Shown piece after piece: positions 1-8,572 of a stretch of 64,000 nucleotides of DNA. The stretch covers positions 117,093 through 181,092 of the forward strand of contig NZ_NMUN01000007.1 of NCBI RefSeq assembly GCF_002812725.1, written 5' to 3'. The first letter of the stretch is position 1; the number at the start of each line of letters is the position of its first letter. Made by a program: the position numbers and the translations under genes. The stretch comes from Microbacterium sp. BR1. GTDB lineage: Bacteria; Actinomycetota; Actinomycetes; Actinomycetales; Microbacteriaceae. The notes beneath the pieces were generated by a model. It saw only the letters and a list, made by a program, of their open reading frames with translations. It did not search any database and had not been told where the DNA came from.

Positions 1-245
1 CGGTAGCCGAACGCGACGAGCAGCATCGGGATGAATCCGATGAGGATGATCGCGGGTACCTGGAACCCGACCTCGGAGACGGTGGGGCCGAGGGCCGCCG
101 TCAGCGTATACGCCGGCGCAATGCACGAGATGCCGATGACGACCGCGCCGATCAAGCCGACGGTCCCCGCGCTCAGCCCCTTCTTGGAGAGGCCTCCGTC
201 CAACGGGTCTCCCGTCCCCGGGACGCTTTCTCGGGTGGTGCTCAT
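1..245 (-). CDS. APC-family amino acid/polyamine permease, N-terminal part
   Basis: Only the first 81 codons are visible; the gene runs off the left edge. A polar leader of about 20 residues is followed by a glycine-rich first membrane segment (GAVVIGISCIAPAYTL) and a second segment ending LIGFIPMLLVAFGY, the N-terminal pattern of APC-superfamily permeases. The start codon overlaps the stop of the stress-protein gene (ATGA), so it is translationally coupled as the fourth gene of the amine operon. Import of putrescine or another amine is inferred from context; the substrate cannot be read from this fragment. Confidence 0.75.
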   Translation of the reverse strand, partial: MSTTRESVPGTGDPLDGGLSKKGLSAGTVGLIGAVVIGISCIAPAYTLTAALGPTVSEVGFQVPAIILIGFIPMLLVAFGY

Positions 246-1126
246 GAGCGGTCTCCTTCCAAAGCGTGCGTGCGGGGTACGACGATCATGGGCACCGGGA
301 GCTCCCGGAGCATCTTGGCGGCGGTGGAGCCGAGGAACAGGCGGCGCGGCTGCGCGAGGCGGCTCGATCCGACCAGCACGACCTCTCCGTCCTGCCAGTC
401 CAGAGCGGCGACCGCGTCCTCGATGCTCGCGCCCTGGGCGGCGAAGGCCTCGGCGACGATATCGGCGGGAAGCGCCGCACGGGCCTGCGCGAGGACCAGG
501 TCGGCGTGCGTCGATCCGGCGAGCCGGATGACGCCCGTGTCGACCCCCGATGGCAGATCGATCGTCACGAGCGACACGAGCCGCAGCGTCACGCCGGTGG
601 CCGTGGCGAGAGCGACGGCGTCCTCGATCAGGGCATCCGCACCGGGGCGCGTTCCGACGGCCGCGGTGATACGCGTGAGGGGTGCCGACACGGTGCGGGC
701 ACCGGCGGGTGCGAGCACGACCGGCACGGTCGAGGAGTGCAGAAGCTCATTCGCCACGGAACCCAGCGTGTAGCGGCCGAGGAGGCCCCCGGGCGAGGCA
801 CCGACCACGATGTATGCCGCGCCGAGTTCCGTCGCGACCTCGAGGAGCCCTTCGGCGAAGGAGTCCGCGTGGCGCACGTGAGTGCCGAGCGCCAGACCCT
901 CGGGCAGTCCCGCGGCGGCCTGATCGAGCCATCCGGTCGCCTGCTCGCGCACGTACGCGTCGTAGCTGGCGTCCGGGGGCACGACGGCCCCGCGGCCCTC
1001 GTCGAGCAGAACCGTGACGAGCTCGATCCGTCCGTGGGCGGCGGTGGCGAGACGGGCGGCGAGCGCCACGGCGTCGGCGCCGGAATCGGTCGCGGTGTAA
1101 CCCACGACGAACACGGGTGCGCTCAT
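242..1126 (-). CDS. Universal stress protein with two UspA domains
   Basis: This 294-residue protein has two tandem Usp domains (roughly 3-140 and 150-288). The first carries the nucleotide-binding pattern G-x2-G-x9-G-S in GASPGGLLGRYTLGSV, which suggests ATP binding. The second has a weaker version around VGSSRLAQPRRLFLGST. The ATG overlaps the stop of the amine oxidase gene and its own stop overlaps the permease start, so it is embedded in the amine operon. Such proteins are usually cytosolic modulators of stress survival. Its role here is unknown; it might modulate the neighbouring transporter, as has been proposed for other Usp-permease pairs. Confidence 0.85.
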   Translation of the reverse strand: MSAPVFVVGYTATDSGADAVALAARLATAAHGRIELVTVLLDEGRGAVVPPDASYDAYVREQATGWLDQAAAGLPEGLALGTHVRHADSFAEGLLEVATELGAAYIVVGASPGGLLGRYTLGSVANELLHSSTVPVVLAPAGARTVSAPLTRITAAVGTRPGADALIEDAVALATATGVTLRLVSLVTIDLPSGVDTGVIRLAGSTHADLVLAQARAALPADIVAEAFAAQGASIEDAVAALDWQDGEVVLVGSSRLAQPRRLFLGSTAAKMLRELPVPMIVVPRTHALEGDRS

Positions 1127-2481
1127 GCGCGGGCCTCCTCGATGATGTGAGCGGCGGCCTCGCGACCCATGCGGATCGCGCCGTCGACGTGCTGGTAGCC
1201 GGCGCCGGCCAGGTCGCTGCAGGCGAAGTGGATGGGACCGACCGGGGTGCGCAGGTCCGCGCCGTACCGGGACAGGCCACCCAGGTCGAAGCTCGCGGCG
1301 TAGGCGCCGCGCGTCCATTCCTCCGAGCCCCAGTCGCTCTCGTAGTAGACGATCGGGTTCTTCGCCTCGGGGCCGTAGTAGTGCGAGAGCGACTCCAGGA
1401 TGCGCTCCTTGCGCTCCTCGGCGCTCAGCCGGAACAGGTCGTCGGCCGTCTGGTCCGACACGAAGCCGACGAGGGTCCCGCGCGCATCGCCGTGATTGGT
1501 GTTGTCGTACGCCTCGTGCGAGAGCTCGTACGGGCTGAACGCCGTGCCGGAGAGCCCCTTGTCGCGCCAGAACGGCGTCTCGTAGACGGCGTGCACCTTG
1601 ATGACGAATCCCATCGAGAGGTGCTGGTGCATCTGGTGCTGCAGCCGCGGCAGCGCGGGAACGTACGAGATGCGCGAGTAGAGGTTGGGGGCGAGCGCGT
1701 TGATCGCGAAGCGGGCCCGGACCGTCGTCGATTCGGCGATCGCCGTGACCCCGGACTCGCCCCACTCGAGCGTCCGCACGGGCTCGTTCAGCAGCACGTC
1801 ATCGCCCAGGCGCTCGGCCAGGAGGATGGGCACCTGTTGGAGGCCACCCACGACGCGCTTGTCGAGGATGAAGTCGGCGTCGACGAGGTGCGAGTACGAA
1901 CCGGCCGAAGCCGCCATGAGCAGCGACTGCAGCAGCGAGAAACTGTGCGTCGGCTTCGTCAGCATGGCCGAGCCCGTGGCGAAGGCGAGGTTGCGAACGG
2001 CCTCGTCGTCGTCCGTCTGCGTGCGCAGCCACGCATCCCACGAGATCCGATCCCACTCGGCGGCCTTCTCGTGCGCCCACGGCCGGTCGGGGTCGATCTC
2101 GGCGACCATCGCGTCGAGACGCTCGGTGATCTCGGCGATCACGCGCTCGGTCTCGGCAGACACGGGGAACATCTCCCCGGTGAACCGGTGCGCCACGCCA
2201 TCCGGTCCGATGTACACGCTGTCGCCCTCCCGGTAGCGACTGAACGTTTCGAGACCGAGCTCGGCGACCGTGTCGATCAGGGCGTCCTGGTCGGGAGAGA
2301 CCCACTGTCCACCGATCTCGAGCATGGCGCCGTCGATCTCGTCGGTCCAGAGCCGACCGCCGACGCGGTCTCGGGCCTCGAGCACGGCGACCGACAACCC
2401 GGCCTTGCGCAGCGCGTTCGCCGCGGTCAGACCCGCGGCCCCCGCCCCGATGACGACGACGTCACGGGTGATCTCGTTCAT
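1123..2481 (-). CDS. Flavin-dependent amine oxidase, putrescine oxidase-like
   Basis: The 452-residue FAD enzyme opens with the dinucleotide-binding motif GAGAAGLTAANALRKAG (about residues 12-28), followed by LEARDRVGGR. Near the C-terminus, GYQHVDGAIRMGREAA is the second FAD-contact segment of the monoamine oxidase family. Length and overall sequence style resemble actinobacterial putrescine oxidases, which convert putrescine to 4-aminobutanal with release of ammonia and H2O2. The gene lies 13 bp downstream of a GABA transaminase and is coupled to the stress-protein gene. Putrescine as substrate is inferred from this pairing; another primary amine is possible. Confidence 0.85.
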   Translation of the reverse strand: MNEITRDVVVIGAGAAGLTAANALRKAGLSVAVLEARDRVGGRLWTDEIDGAMLEIGGQWVSPDQDALIDTVAELGLETFSRYREGDSVYIGPDGVAHRFTGEMFPVSAETERVIAEITERLDAMVAEIDPDRPWAHEKAAEWDRISWDAWLRTQTDDDEAVRNLAFATGSAMLTKPTHSFSLLQSLLMAASAGSYSHLVDADFILDKRVVGGLQQVPILLAERLGDDVLLNEPVRTLEWGESGVTAIAESTTVRARFAINALAPNLYSRISYVPALPRLQHQMHQHLSMGFVIKVHAVYETPFWRDKGLSGTAFSPYELSHEAYDNTNHGDARGTLVGFVSDQTADDLFRLSAEERKERILESLSHYYGPEAKNPIVYYESDWGSEEWTRGAYAASFDLGGLSRYGADLRTPVGPIHFACSDLAGAGYQHVDGAIRMGREAAAHIIEEARA

Positions 2482-2494
2482 CTGGCGTTCTCCT

Positions 2495-3853
2495 TCAATC
2501 GCGAGCGAGGGCGCCCTCGACGACGTCGAGTCCCTCGTTCAGCAGGTGGTTCGGGATGGTCAGGGGTGGCAGGAACCGGATGATGTTGCCGTACGTTCCG
2601 CACGTCAGCACGATCACGCCGTTCGCGATGCAGTCCTTCGCGATCCGCGCCGTGAGCGCGCCATCGGGCTCGCCCGTCTCGGGATCGACGAACTCGGCGG
2701 CGATCATCGCACCGTAGCCGCGCACGTCACCGATGCGGGCGTCGGTTGCGGCCAGGGCGCGCAGCCGGGACGTCAGGATGTCGCCGATCTCGCCCGCTCG
2801 ATCGAGCAGGCCGTCCTCGACGTAGGACTCGATCGCGGCGAGCGCCGCGACGCACGCGAGCGGGTTGCCGCCGTAGGTGCCGCCGAGCCCACCCGCGTGC
2901 GTGGCATCCATGATCTCGGCCCGGCCCGTCACGCCCGAGAGCGGCAGCCCGTCGGCGATGCCCTTCGCGGTGACGATCAGATCGGGCACGACGTCGAAGT
3001 GCTCGCTGGCGAACCAGCGTCCGGTGCGGGCGAAGCCGGTCTGCACCTCGTCGGCGATGAAGACGACGCCGTTCTCGCGGCACCACTCCGCGAGCGCGGG
3101 CAGGAATCCGTCGGCGGGCACGATGAAGCCGCCCTCACCCTGGATGGGTTCGATGATGACGGCCGCGACGTTGTCGGCGCCGACCTGCTTCTCGATGTGC
3201 GAGATCGCCTTCTCGGCGGCCTCGGGCCCCGTGAGCCCGTCGCGGAACGGGTACGACATGGGAGCGCGGTAGATCTCTCCCGCGAACGGACCGAAGCCGT
3301 GCTTGTACGGCATGTTCTTCGCCGTCAGGGCCATCGTCAGGTTGGTGCGCCCGTGGTACGCGTGATCGAACGCGACGATGGCGTTGCGCTTCGTATATTT
3401 GCGGGCGATCTTGACCGCGTTCTCGACGGCCTCGGCCCCCGAGTTGAACAGGGCGGTCCGCTTCTCATGCGTGCCCGGGGTGAGTTCGTTGAGCGCTTCG
3501 GCGACGGCGACGTAGGACTCGTACGGCGCGATCATGAAGCACGTGTGCGTGAAGCGGTTCAGCTGTTCCGTGACCGCGGCGACGACGCGCGGGTTGGAGT
3601 TTCCTGCCGTCGTGACGGCGATCCCCGAGCCGAGGTCGATCAGCGAGTTGCCGTCGGCGTCGACGACGACTCCCCCGCCGGCGGCGACGGCCGCGATCGG
3701 GACCGTGTGCCCGACGCCCGCCGCCACGGCGGCGGCCTTGCGGTCCAGGATCTCGCGGGACCGCGGTCCCGGCAGGCTCGTGACGAGGCGGCGCTCCTGG
3801 GGGAGCGAGGGCCCGCCGAGGGGCAGCGCTGTGAAGCTCTCGATGACGCTCAT
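2495..3853 (-). CDS. gabT: 4-aminobutyrate aminotransferase, PLP-dependent class III
   Basis: The 452-residue protein has the class III aminotransferase hallmarks: FNSGAEAVENAVKIAR (PLP phosphate region), FDHAYHGRTNLTMALT, the cofactor aspartate in VFIADEVQTGFARTGRW, and the PLP lysine in LIVTAKGIADGLPLSG. The family transfers the amino group of GABA to 2-oxoglutarate, giving succinic semialdehyde. As first gene of the operon it would act after oxidation of putrescine to GABA; no aldehyde dehydrogenase for the middle step is visible. The ATG is preceded by TACGCT with seven bases between, so the transcript is probably leaderless. The divergent PucR gene is the likely regulator. Confidence 0.92.
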   Translation of the reverse strand: MSVIESFTALPLGGPSLPQERRLVTSLPGPRSREILDRKAAAVAAGVGHTVPIAAVAAGGGVVVDADGNSLIDLGSGIAVTTAGNSNPRVVAAVTEQLNRFTHTCFMIAPYESYVAVAEALNELTPGTHEKRTALFNSGAEAVENAVKIARKYTKRNAIVAFDHAYHGRTNLTMALTAKNMPYKHGFGPFAGEIYRAPMSYPFRDGLTGPEAAEKAISHIEKQVGADNVAAVIIEPIQGEGGFIVPADGFLPALAEWCRENGVVFIADEVQTGFARTGRWFASEHFDVVPDLIVTAKGIADGLPLSGVTGRAEIMDATHAGGLGGTYGGNPLACVAALAAIESYVEDGLLDRAGEIGDILTSRLRALAATDARIGDVRGYGAMIAAEFVDPETGEPDGALTARIAKDCIANGVIVLTCGTYGNIIRFLPPLTIPNHLLNEGLDVVEGALARD

Positions 3854-3946
3854 GATGGGGAGCGTAGGCCCGGATGGCAAGCGCGCGCACTCACCGTCGT
3901 GTACAACTTTGTCGCGCTTACTATCCACCGCGTATAGCCTGGTCCC
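3854..3946. promoter_or_regulatory. Divergent promoter region between gabT and the PucR gene
   Basis: The 93-bp gap holds two outward promoters of the leaderless type. For gabT the -10-like TACGCT (minus strand) ends seven bases before ATG. For the PucR gene TATAGC at 3934-3939 ends seven bases before GTG. A PucR operator is expected here, and the stretch GTGTACAACTTTGTCGC (3899-3915) is the only AT-richer candidate. No clear dyad is visible. Confidence 0.55.
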
Positions 3947-5494
3947 GTGGCCTCCCCCGCTCCGCCGACTCCGTCGGCACCCACGCTGCGTGCCCTGCTG
4001 GCACGCACGGACCTTGGCCTGCGGCTCGCCGGCGAGGGCGGAGAGCCGCGCGACGACGCGCTCGACCGACCCATCCGCTGGATCCACAGCTCGGACCTCG
4101 CGGACCCCACTCCGTTCCTCTCCGAGGGGCTCGCCCTCCTCACGACGGGGACGCAGTTCCTCGACACGGACGACGCGACGACCTATGACGAGTACGTCGC
4201 ACGCCTGTCCGCCCGCGGTGTCGTCGCCCTCGGCTTCGGAACCGAGGTCGTGCGCGAGGGCATTCCCCGGGGACTCGGGGCGGCCTGCCAGAGGCACGGG
4301 ATGCCTCTGGTCGAGGTTCCCTACCGCACTCCCTTCATTGCGGTGGCCCGCGCCAACGCCGAGGCCGTCGCGGCCCAGACGTACGCGCGACGCAGCTGGT
4401 CCCTGGCGGCGCAGCGGGCGATCTCCCTCGCTGCGCTCCGGCCGGATGGGCTCGGCGCGACGCTCGCCGAGCTCTCGCGGCAGCTCGACACCTGGGTGGG
4501 CCTGTTCGACGCGACCGGAATGCTGACGCGCCAGCATCCGTCCTCGGGGCTGGACGCCGAGGTCTTCGATGGCCTGCACGACGAGGCTCGGCGAGTGCTC
4601 CGGCGCGGCGCGCGGGCGGGTTCGACGCTGCGGGTCGGCGACGTACCCTTCACGCTCCAGACACTGGGCCGCGGCGGGCGCCTGCGCGGGGCGATCGCGA
4701 TCGCCGCGGGCGACCTGGACCAAGAGAGCCGGAGCGTCGTGACCGCGGTCATCGCGATGGCCGGTCTCGCCCTCGAACAGAGCGAGGGCGCGGCGCGGGC
4801 GCGGGGGCAGCTACGAGCGGGCGTCATCCAGATGCTGCTGGCCGGACAGCCGGGCATCGCGGCGCGTATCGCTCGAGAGATGTGGGGCGGGCTGCCCGAG
4901 GCGCCCGTCGTCGTCGCGGTGGCGGATGCCGCGGCCTCGCGCCGCGAGGCCGTGACCGACCGCTTCGAGCTGCTCGCGGAAGAGCTTCACGGCCGTCTCT
5001 TCTTCGGGCGTGAGACATCCGGAGTCGTTCTCGTCCTCTCACCCGACGACGCGGAGGTGCTCGCCGAGGTGGCCGCGGACCTGGGCCTGCGGATCGGGCT
5101 CTCCGACCCGACCCGGTACGACACGTTCTCCGCTGCCGCCGCACAGGCACGTACGGCCCGGGACCGCGCGGCGGGCGCCGGACTCGCGCGGTTCGCGGAT
5201 CTCGGCGCGGGCGGTGTGCTCGCGCTGCTCGGCGGGCCGGACGCTCGCGCCGCCGGGCGCGCACAACTCGAACCCCTCCTCCGCCACGATGCCGAGCGGG
5301 GTAGCGCCCTCGTCGAGACGGTTCGGTCGTGGCTCGAGCACGACGGATCCCACGAGGCGACGGCGCGGGCGCTCGGCATCCATCGCCATACGGTGCGCGC
5401 GCGAGTCGCGACGGCGGGCCGGTTGATCGATCGCGATCTCGCGACGTTCGCGGCGCGCGCCGAGCTCTGGGCCGCGCTCCGCACCCTCGGCTGA
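3947..5494 (+). CDS. PucR-family transcriptional regulator
   Basis: The 515-residue regulator has an N-terminal PucR ligand-sensing domain (about 10-140, with RWIHSSDLADPTPFLSEGLA), a GGDEF-like middle region, and a C-terminal helix-turn-helix of the PucR_3 type (ETVRSWLEHDGSHEATARAL and IHRHTVRARVATA). Family members control purine, amino acid or amine catabolic genes, usually next door. Divergence from gabT and the amine oxidase makes it the probable regulator of that operon. The GTG start fits the TATAGC box seven bases upstream, implying a leaderless mRNA. The effector is unknown. Confidence 0.87.
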   Translation: MASPAPPTPSAPTLRALLARTDLGLRLAGEGGEPRDDALDRPIRWIHSSDLADPTPFLSEGLALLTTGTQFLDTDDATTYDEYVARLSARGVVALGFGTEVVREGIPRGLGAACQRHGMPLVEVPYRTPFIAVARANAEAVAAQTYARRSWSLAAQRAISLAALRPDGLGATLAELSRQLDTWVGLFDATGMLTRQHPSSGLDAEVFDGLHDEARRVLRRGARAGSTLRVGDVPFTLQTLGRGGRLRGAIAIAAGDLDQESRSVVTAVIAMAGLALEQSEGAARARGQLRAGVIQMLLAGQPGIAARIAREMWGGLPEAPVVVAVADAAASRREAVTDRFELLAEELHGRLFFGRETSGVVLVLSPDDAEVLAEVAADLGLRIGLSDPTRYDTFSAAAAQARTARDRAAGAGLARFADLGAGGVLALLGGPDARAAGRAQLEPLLRHDAERGSALVETVRSWLEHDGSHEATARALGIHRHTVRARVATAGRLIDRDLATFAARAELWAALRTLG

Positions 5495-5515
5495 GTCCCC
5501 GATCGAGCCCTGACC

Positions 5516-6658
5516 TCAGGCGCAGCCGCAGCTGCCGCGGACGATCAGGCGCGGCGCGAACACGACGTCGAACGGCCGGCCGTCTTCCGGGGGCGCGCCC
5601 GCGGCGCCGGCGAGGATCCGGGCCGCCGCACGCCCCATGGCCTCCATCGGCTGCCGCACCGTCGTCAGGGGCGGCGTGCTCAGACGTGCCGCGAGCGTGC
5701 CGTCGAAACCCGTGACGATCACGTCGTCCGGCACGCGTACGCCCAGCGCGGCGAGCGCGTCGAGGGTGGCGAACGCGTGCTGATCGGTCGCGCAGACGAG
5801 CGCCCTCGGCAACCGTCCCGCCGCGTGGAGCGCGCCGAGTTGCGGAATGAGTTCGTCGTCCCCCCGCACGGTGGCGTCGATGGCCTCCGTGCGCATGCGC
5901 ACGCCGTGGGTCGCCAGGCCCTCGCACAGTCCGTCGAAGCGCTGCGCGCTATCGGATGCCTCGCGTCGACCGACGAACGCCACGTCGTGCACACCGTGGA
6001 CGGTGACGAGGTGGTCGGCCAGGTCGCGCATCCCGCCGACGTTGTCGACGCGGACGCGGTGGTGCGGGTCATCCGCGGGAAGGATGCTGAAGAGGACGAT
6101 CGGGATCGTCGGCGCGTAGCGCGCGAGCGTCGGCGAGGTCTGCTCGGAGGGGAAGATCGCCAGTCCGTCCACCCGCCCGGCGGTATCGGCCACCGACACG
6201 TCGCTGTTGTTACCGCTGCTGAGCATGACGGGTCGTCCGAGGGCCCAGCACTCCAGTTCGAACCCGCGCTGCACCTCGTCGACGTACAGGGGGAACGCCC
6301 GCGGATCGGCCAGGACGTCGTCGTCCGTCTCCGACCATTCGATCAGGCGTCTCTCCGCCAGCCGCGGCGTGTGCAGTCCGGCGAGCGGATGCTTCGACTC
6401 GGCGACCGGTTCGGCACGTTCCAGAAGCAGGTCGAAGGCGTGCAGTCCCAGGGTGCCGGTTCGTCCGCGAGCGAGACCGCGGGCCGCCGCACTCGGCGCG
6501 TATCCGAGACGTCGCGCCGCGGCGAGGACGCGCTCACGCGTGGCCTCGCTGAGCTGGTCCGGCCGACGGAAGGCGAACGAGACCGAGGCGATCGACACGC
6601 CCGCCGCCTCGGCGACGTCGTAGACCGTCGGGCGCCGCGCGCTCTTGTCATCCCCCAT
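5516..6658 (-). CDS. LacI-family transcriptional regulator of the oligosaccharide operon
   Basis: This 380-residue protein begins with the LacI helix-turn-helix (PTVYDVAEAAGVSIASVSFA and the hinge helix AARGLARGRTGTLGLHAF). A periplasmic-binding-protein-like sensor domain follows, with FPSEQTSPTLARYAP and VIVTGFDGTLAARLSTPPLT. It is the last gene of the binding protein-permease-glycosidase operon, so autoregulation and sugar-induced derepression are likely. The ATG at 6658 has a GAGGAG ribosome site about 12 bases upstream. A GTG four codons earlier overlaps the glycosidase stop and is an alternative start. The C-terminus ends in an unusual CGCA. Confidence 0.9.
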   Translation of the reverse strand: MGDDKSARRPTVYDVAEAAGVSIASVSFAFRRPDQLSEATRERVLAAARRLGYAPSAAARGLARGRTGTLGLHAFDLLLERAEPVAESKHPLAGLHTPRLAERRLIEWSETDDDVLADPRAFPLYVDEVQRGFELECWALGRPVMLSSGNNSDVSVADTAGRVDGLAIFPSEQTSPTLARYAPTIPIVLFSILPADDPHHRVRVDNVGGMRDLADHLVTVHGVHDVAFVGRREASDSAQRFDGLCEGLATHGVRMRTEAIDATVRGDDELIPQLGALHAAGRLPRALVCATDQHAFATLDALAALGVRVPDDVIVTGFDGTLAARLSTPPLTTVRQPMEAMGRAAARILAGAAGAPPEDGRPFDVVFAPRLIVRGSCGCA

Positions 6659-6666
6659 GCGCCCCG

Positions 6667-8544
6667 TCACTCCTCGTCCGGCCGACCGCCCTCGTCCCCG
6701 GAAAGATCGAGTCCGAAGTGGACGGGGAACAACGGATCCTCGGTGTCCGACGGTACATCCTCGCGCGACCGGCGCACGGCATCCATCGACCGGGGGATCT
6801 CGATCGGCAGACGGCCGCGCGGTGCGACGCGCCCCCGGAGCGCCTCCAGCACGGCGTGTCCCGAGCTGCCGTAGTCGACGACGATCGCCGCCGCGTGGCC
6901 GACGAAGGGCGTCAGGATCGCGGGGCGATCGAGGGTGACGACGAGCACGAGCGGGCACTGCGCGGCCAGCTGCTGCAGGCGGTAGACGAGCCCCGGCGGG
7001 AATTCCAACGACCCCTGGTGGAACCAGGCCTCCAGGAACAGATCGTCGCGCTGGTCGAACGGCGCCGCGATCCGCACGAGCGCGAGATCCGCCTGCGTGG
7101 GGTCGGTCACGATCGCTCCGACACCCGCGAGGTCCTCGGGACGGAACCCCTCGGCGTAGACCGCGCCGACCGGGCTCATGGGCAGGACGGGGCGCCCGTC
7201 GCGCTCCTCGTTGACGAGGACCGTGAGCGAACGGGACTGGGCGCGCTCCCCCCGCAGCCGGAACTCGGCATTTCCGACGACGCGCTCGGCCTCGTCCACG
7301 TCGACGTACGGGTCGTCGAACAGCCCCAGCGCGAACTTGACGCGCAACAGCCGACGCGCCGACGCGTCGATGCGCTGCTCGGGCACGCGCCCCGAGCGCA
7401 CCAGGTCGATCAGCAGGTCGACGCACTCCTCGCCGCCGAACTGATCCGCCCCGGCGTCGAGGATCTTCTCCATCCTCTCGGCGGGAGTCAGGTGCTCGAC
7501 ACCCCACGCCCGCGCCGGCAGCACCTGGTCACCGACGTGGTTGTCGTTGACGAGTTCCCAGTCGGTCACCACGACGCCGTCGTAGCCGAGCTCTTCTCGC
7601 AAGAGCCCCGTCACGATCTGCCGGTTGAACCCGAACCCGACCTCTTCGATGGCCTCGCCGTCGCGCACGAGTCCCACCGGCATGCCGTAGTAGGGCATCA
7701 TCGCCGCCGTCCCGCGCCGGATCGCCTCGCGGAAGGGCTCGAGGTGGTACTCGAACATGCCGCCCGGGTACACCTGCTCTCGGCCGTACGGGAAGTGGGC
7801 GTCCTCTCCGCCCGCCTGCGGGCCACCTCCCGGGAAGTGCTTGGTCGTGCACGCGACGCTGTCGGGACCGAGCTCCTCGCCCTGGAAGCCCCGCAGGTAC
7901 GCCGCGGTGAACTCGGTCACGCGCGCCGCGTCCTGTCCCAGCGTCTGCGCCTGTCGCCCCCAGCGCGGCTCGGTGGCGAGATCGATCTGCGGATGCAGGG
8001 CCGCACGGATGCCGACGGCGCGGTACTCCCGCCGGGCGATCTCGGCGAACTCCCGCACCGTCTCGACGTCGTCGAGAGCCGCGAGCCCGAGGCCCTCGGG
8101 CCACTGCGAGAACGGTCCGGCAGCGAAGCCGACACCGGTGTTCTCGACGAACGCGTGCCGCGGATCGGTGCTGATCGTGACCGGGATACCGTGCGGGGTC
8201 GTCTCGGCGAGCGCCTGCAGCCGGTTGTTCCACTCGGCCGCCTGCCGGGCCGTGCGGATGGCGTGCACGTTGAAGTGCGTCAGGTTCTTGCCGACGACGA
8301 CGGTCGACGTGGGCGACTTCGAGATACGGCCGGGCGACTCGAGAAGCTCCCCCGATTCGCCGACCTCGATGACCGTGTGGAACATCAGCCCGCACTTCTC
8401 CTCCAGGCTCAGCCGCTGGAGGAGGTCTTCGGTGCGCGTGTCGACGTCGACGCGCGGGTCTTCGAAGGGATCGAGCACACCGTTGTCGTTGAGGTCGCGA
8501 AAGCGCGTGCCGTCGGGCGCGGTGAGGAAGCGGGGCGAGGTCAT
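6667..8544 (-). CDS. Glycoside hydrolase family 3, beta-glucosidase/beta-xylosidase
   Basis: The 625-residue enzyme has the GH3 barrel and sandwich arrangement. Diagnostic pieces are PRWGRQAQTLGQD, the substrate-binding KHFPGGGPQ, and the nucleophile aspartate in YDGVVVTDWE (about residue 325). It lacks a signal peptide, so it acts in the cytoplasm on sugars imported by the two permeases and binding protein encoded upstream. The arrangement resembles actinomycete operons for beta-1,4 oligosaccharides in which the GH3 enzyme cleaves xylobiose or cellobiose. Which sugar cannot be decided from sequence; the pentose genes elsewhere favour xylo-oligosaccharides. Start ATG follows a GGAAAGGA ribosome site. 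Confidence 0.88.
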   Translation of the reverse strand: MTSPRFLTAPDGTRFRDLNDNGVLDPFEDPRVDVDTRTEDLLQRLSLEEKCGLMFHTVIEVGESGELLESPGRISKSPTSTVVVGKNLTHFNVHAIRTARQAAEWNNRLQALAETTPHGIPVTISTDPRHAFVENTGVGFAAGPFSQWPEGLGLAALDDVETVREFAEIARREYRAVGIRAALHPQIDLATEPRWGRQAQTLGQDAARVTEFTAAYLRGFQGEELGPDSVACTTKHFPGGGPQAGGEDAHFPYGREQVYPGGMFEYHLEPFREAIRRGTAAMMPYYGMPVGLVRDGEAIEEVGFGFNRQIVTGLLREELGYDGVVVTDWELVNDNHVGDQVLPARAWGVEHLTPAERMEKILDAGADQFGGEECVDLLIDLVRSGRVPEQRIDASARRLLRVKFALGLFDDPYVDVDEAERVVGNAEFRLRGERAQSRSLTVLVNEERDGRPVLPMSPVGAVYAEGFRPEDLAGVGAIVTDPTQADLALVRIAAPFDQRDDLFLEAWFHQGSLEFPPGLVYRLQQLAAQCPLVLVVTLDRPAILTPFVGHAAAIVVDYGSSGHAVLEALRGRVAPRGRLPIEIPRSMDAVRRSREDVPSDTEDPLFPVHFGLDLSGDEGGRPDEE

Positions 8545-8572
8545 CGGGTCCTTTCCGTGGGGGCTCGCCGGG

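Noticed and set aside
242..1765. Longer reading of the stress-protein gene (507 codons)
   Set aside because: The extra N-terminal part overlaps the amine oxidase gene in another frame and is arginine-rich shadow sequence; the real start overlaps the oxidase stop.
2495..4723. 742-codon reading of gabT
   Set aside because: The extension runs antisense through the PucR gene; the leaderless start at 3853 fits the family length.
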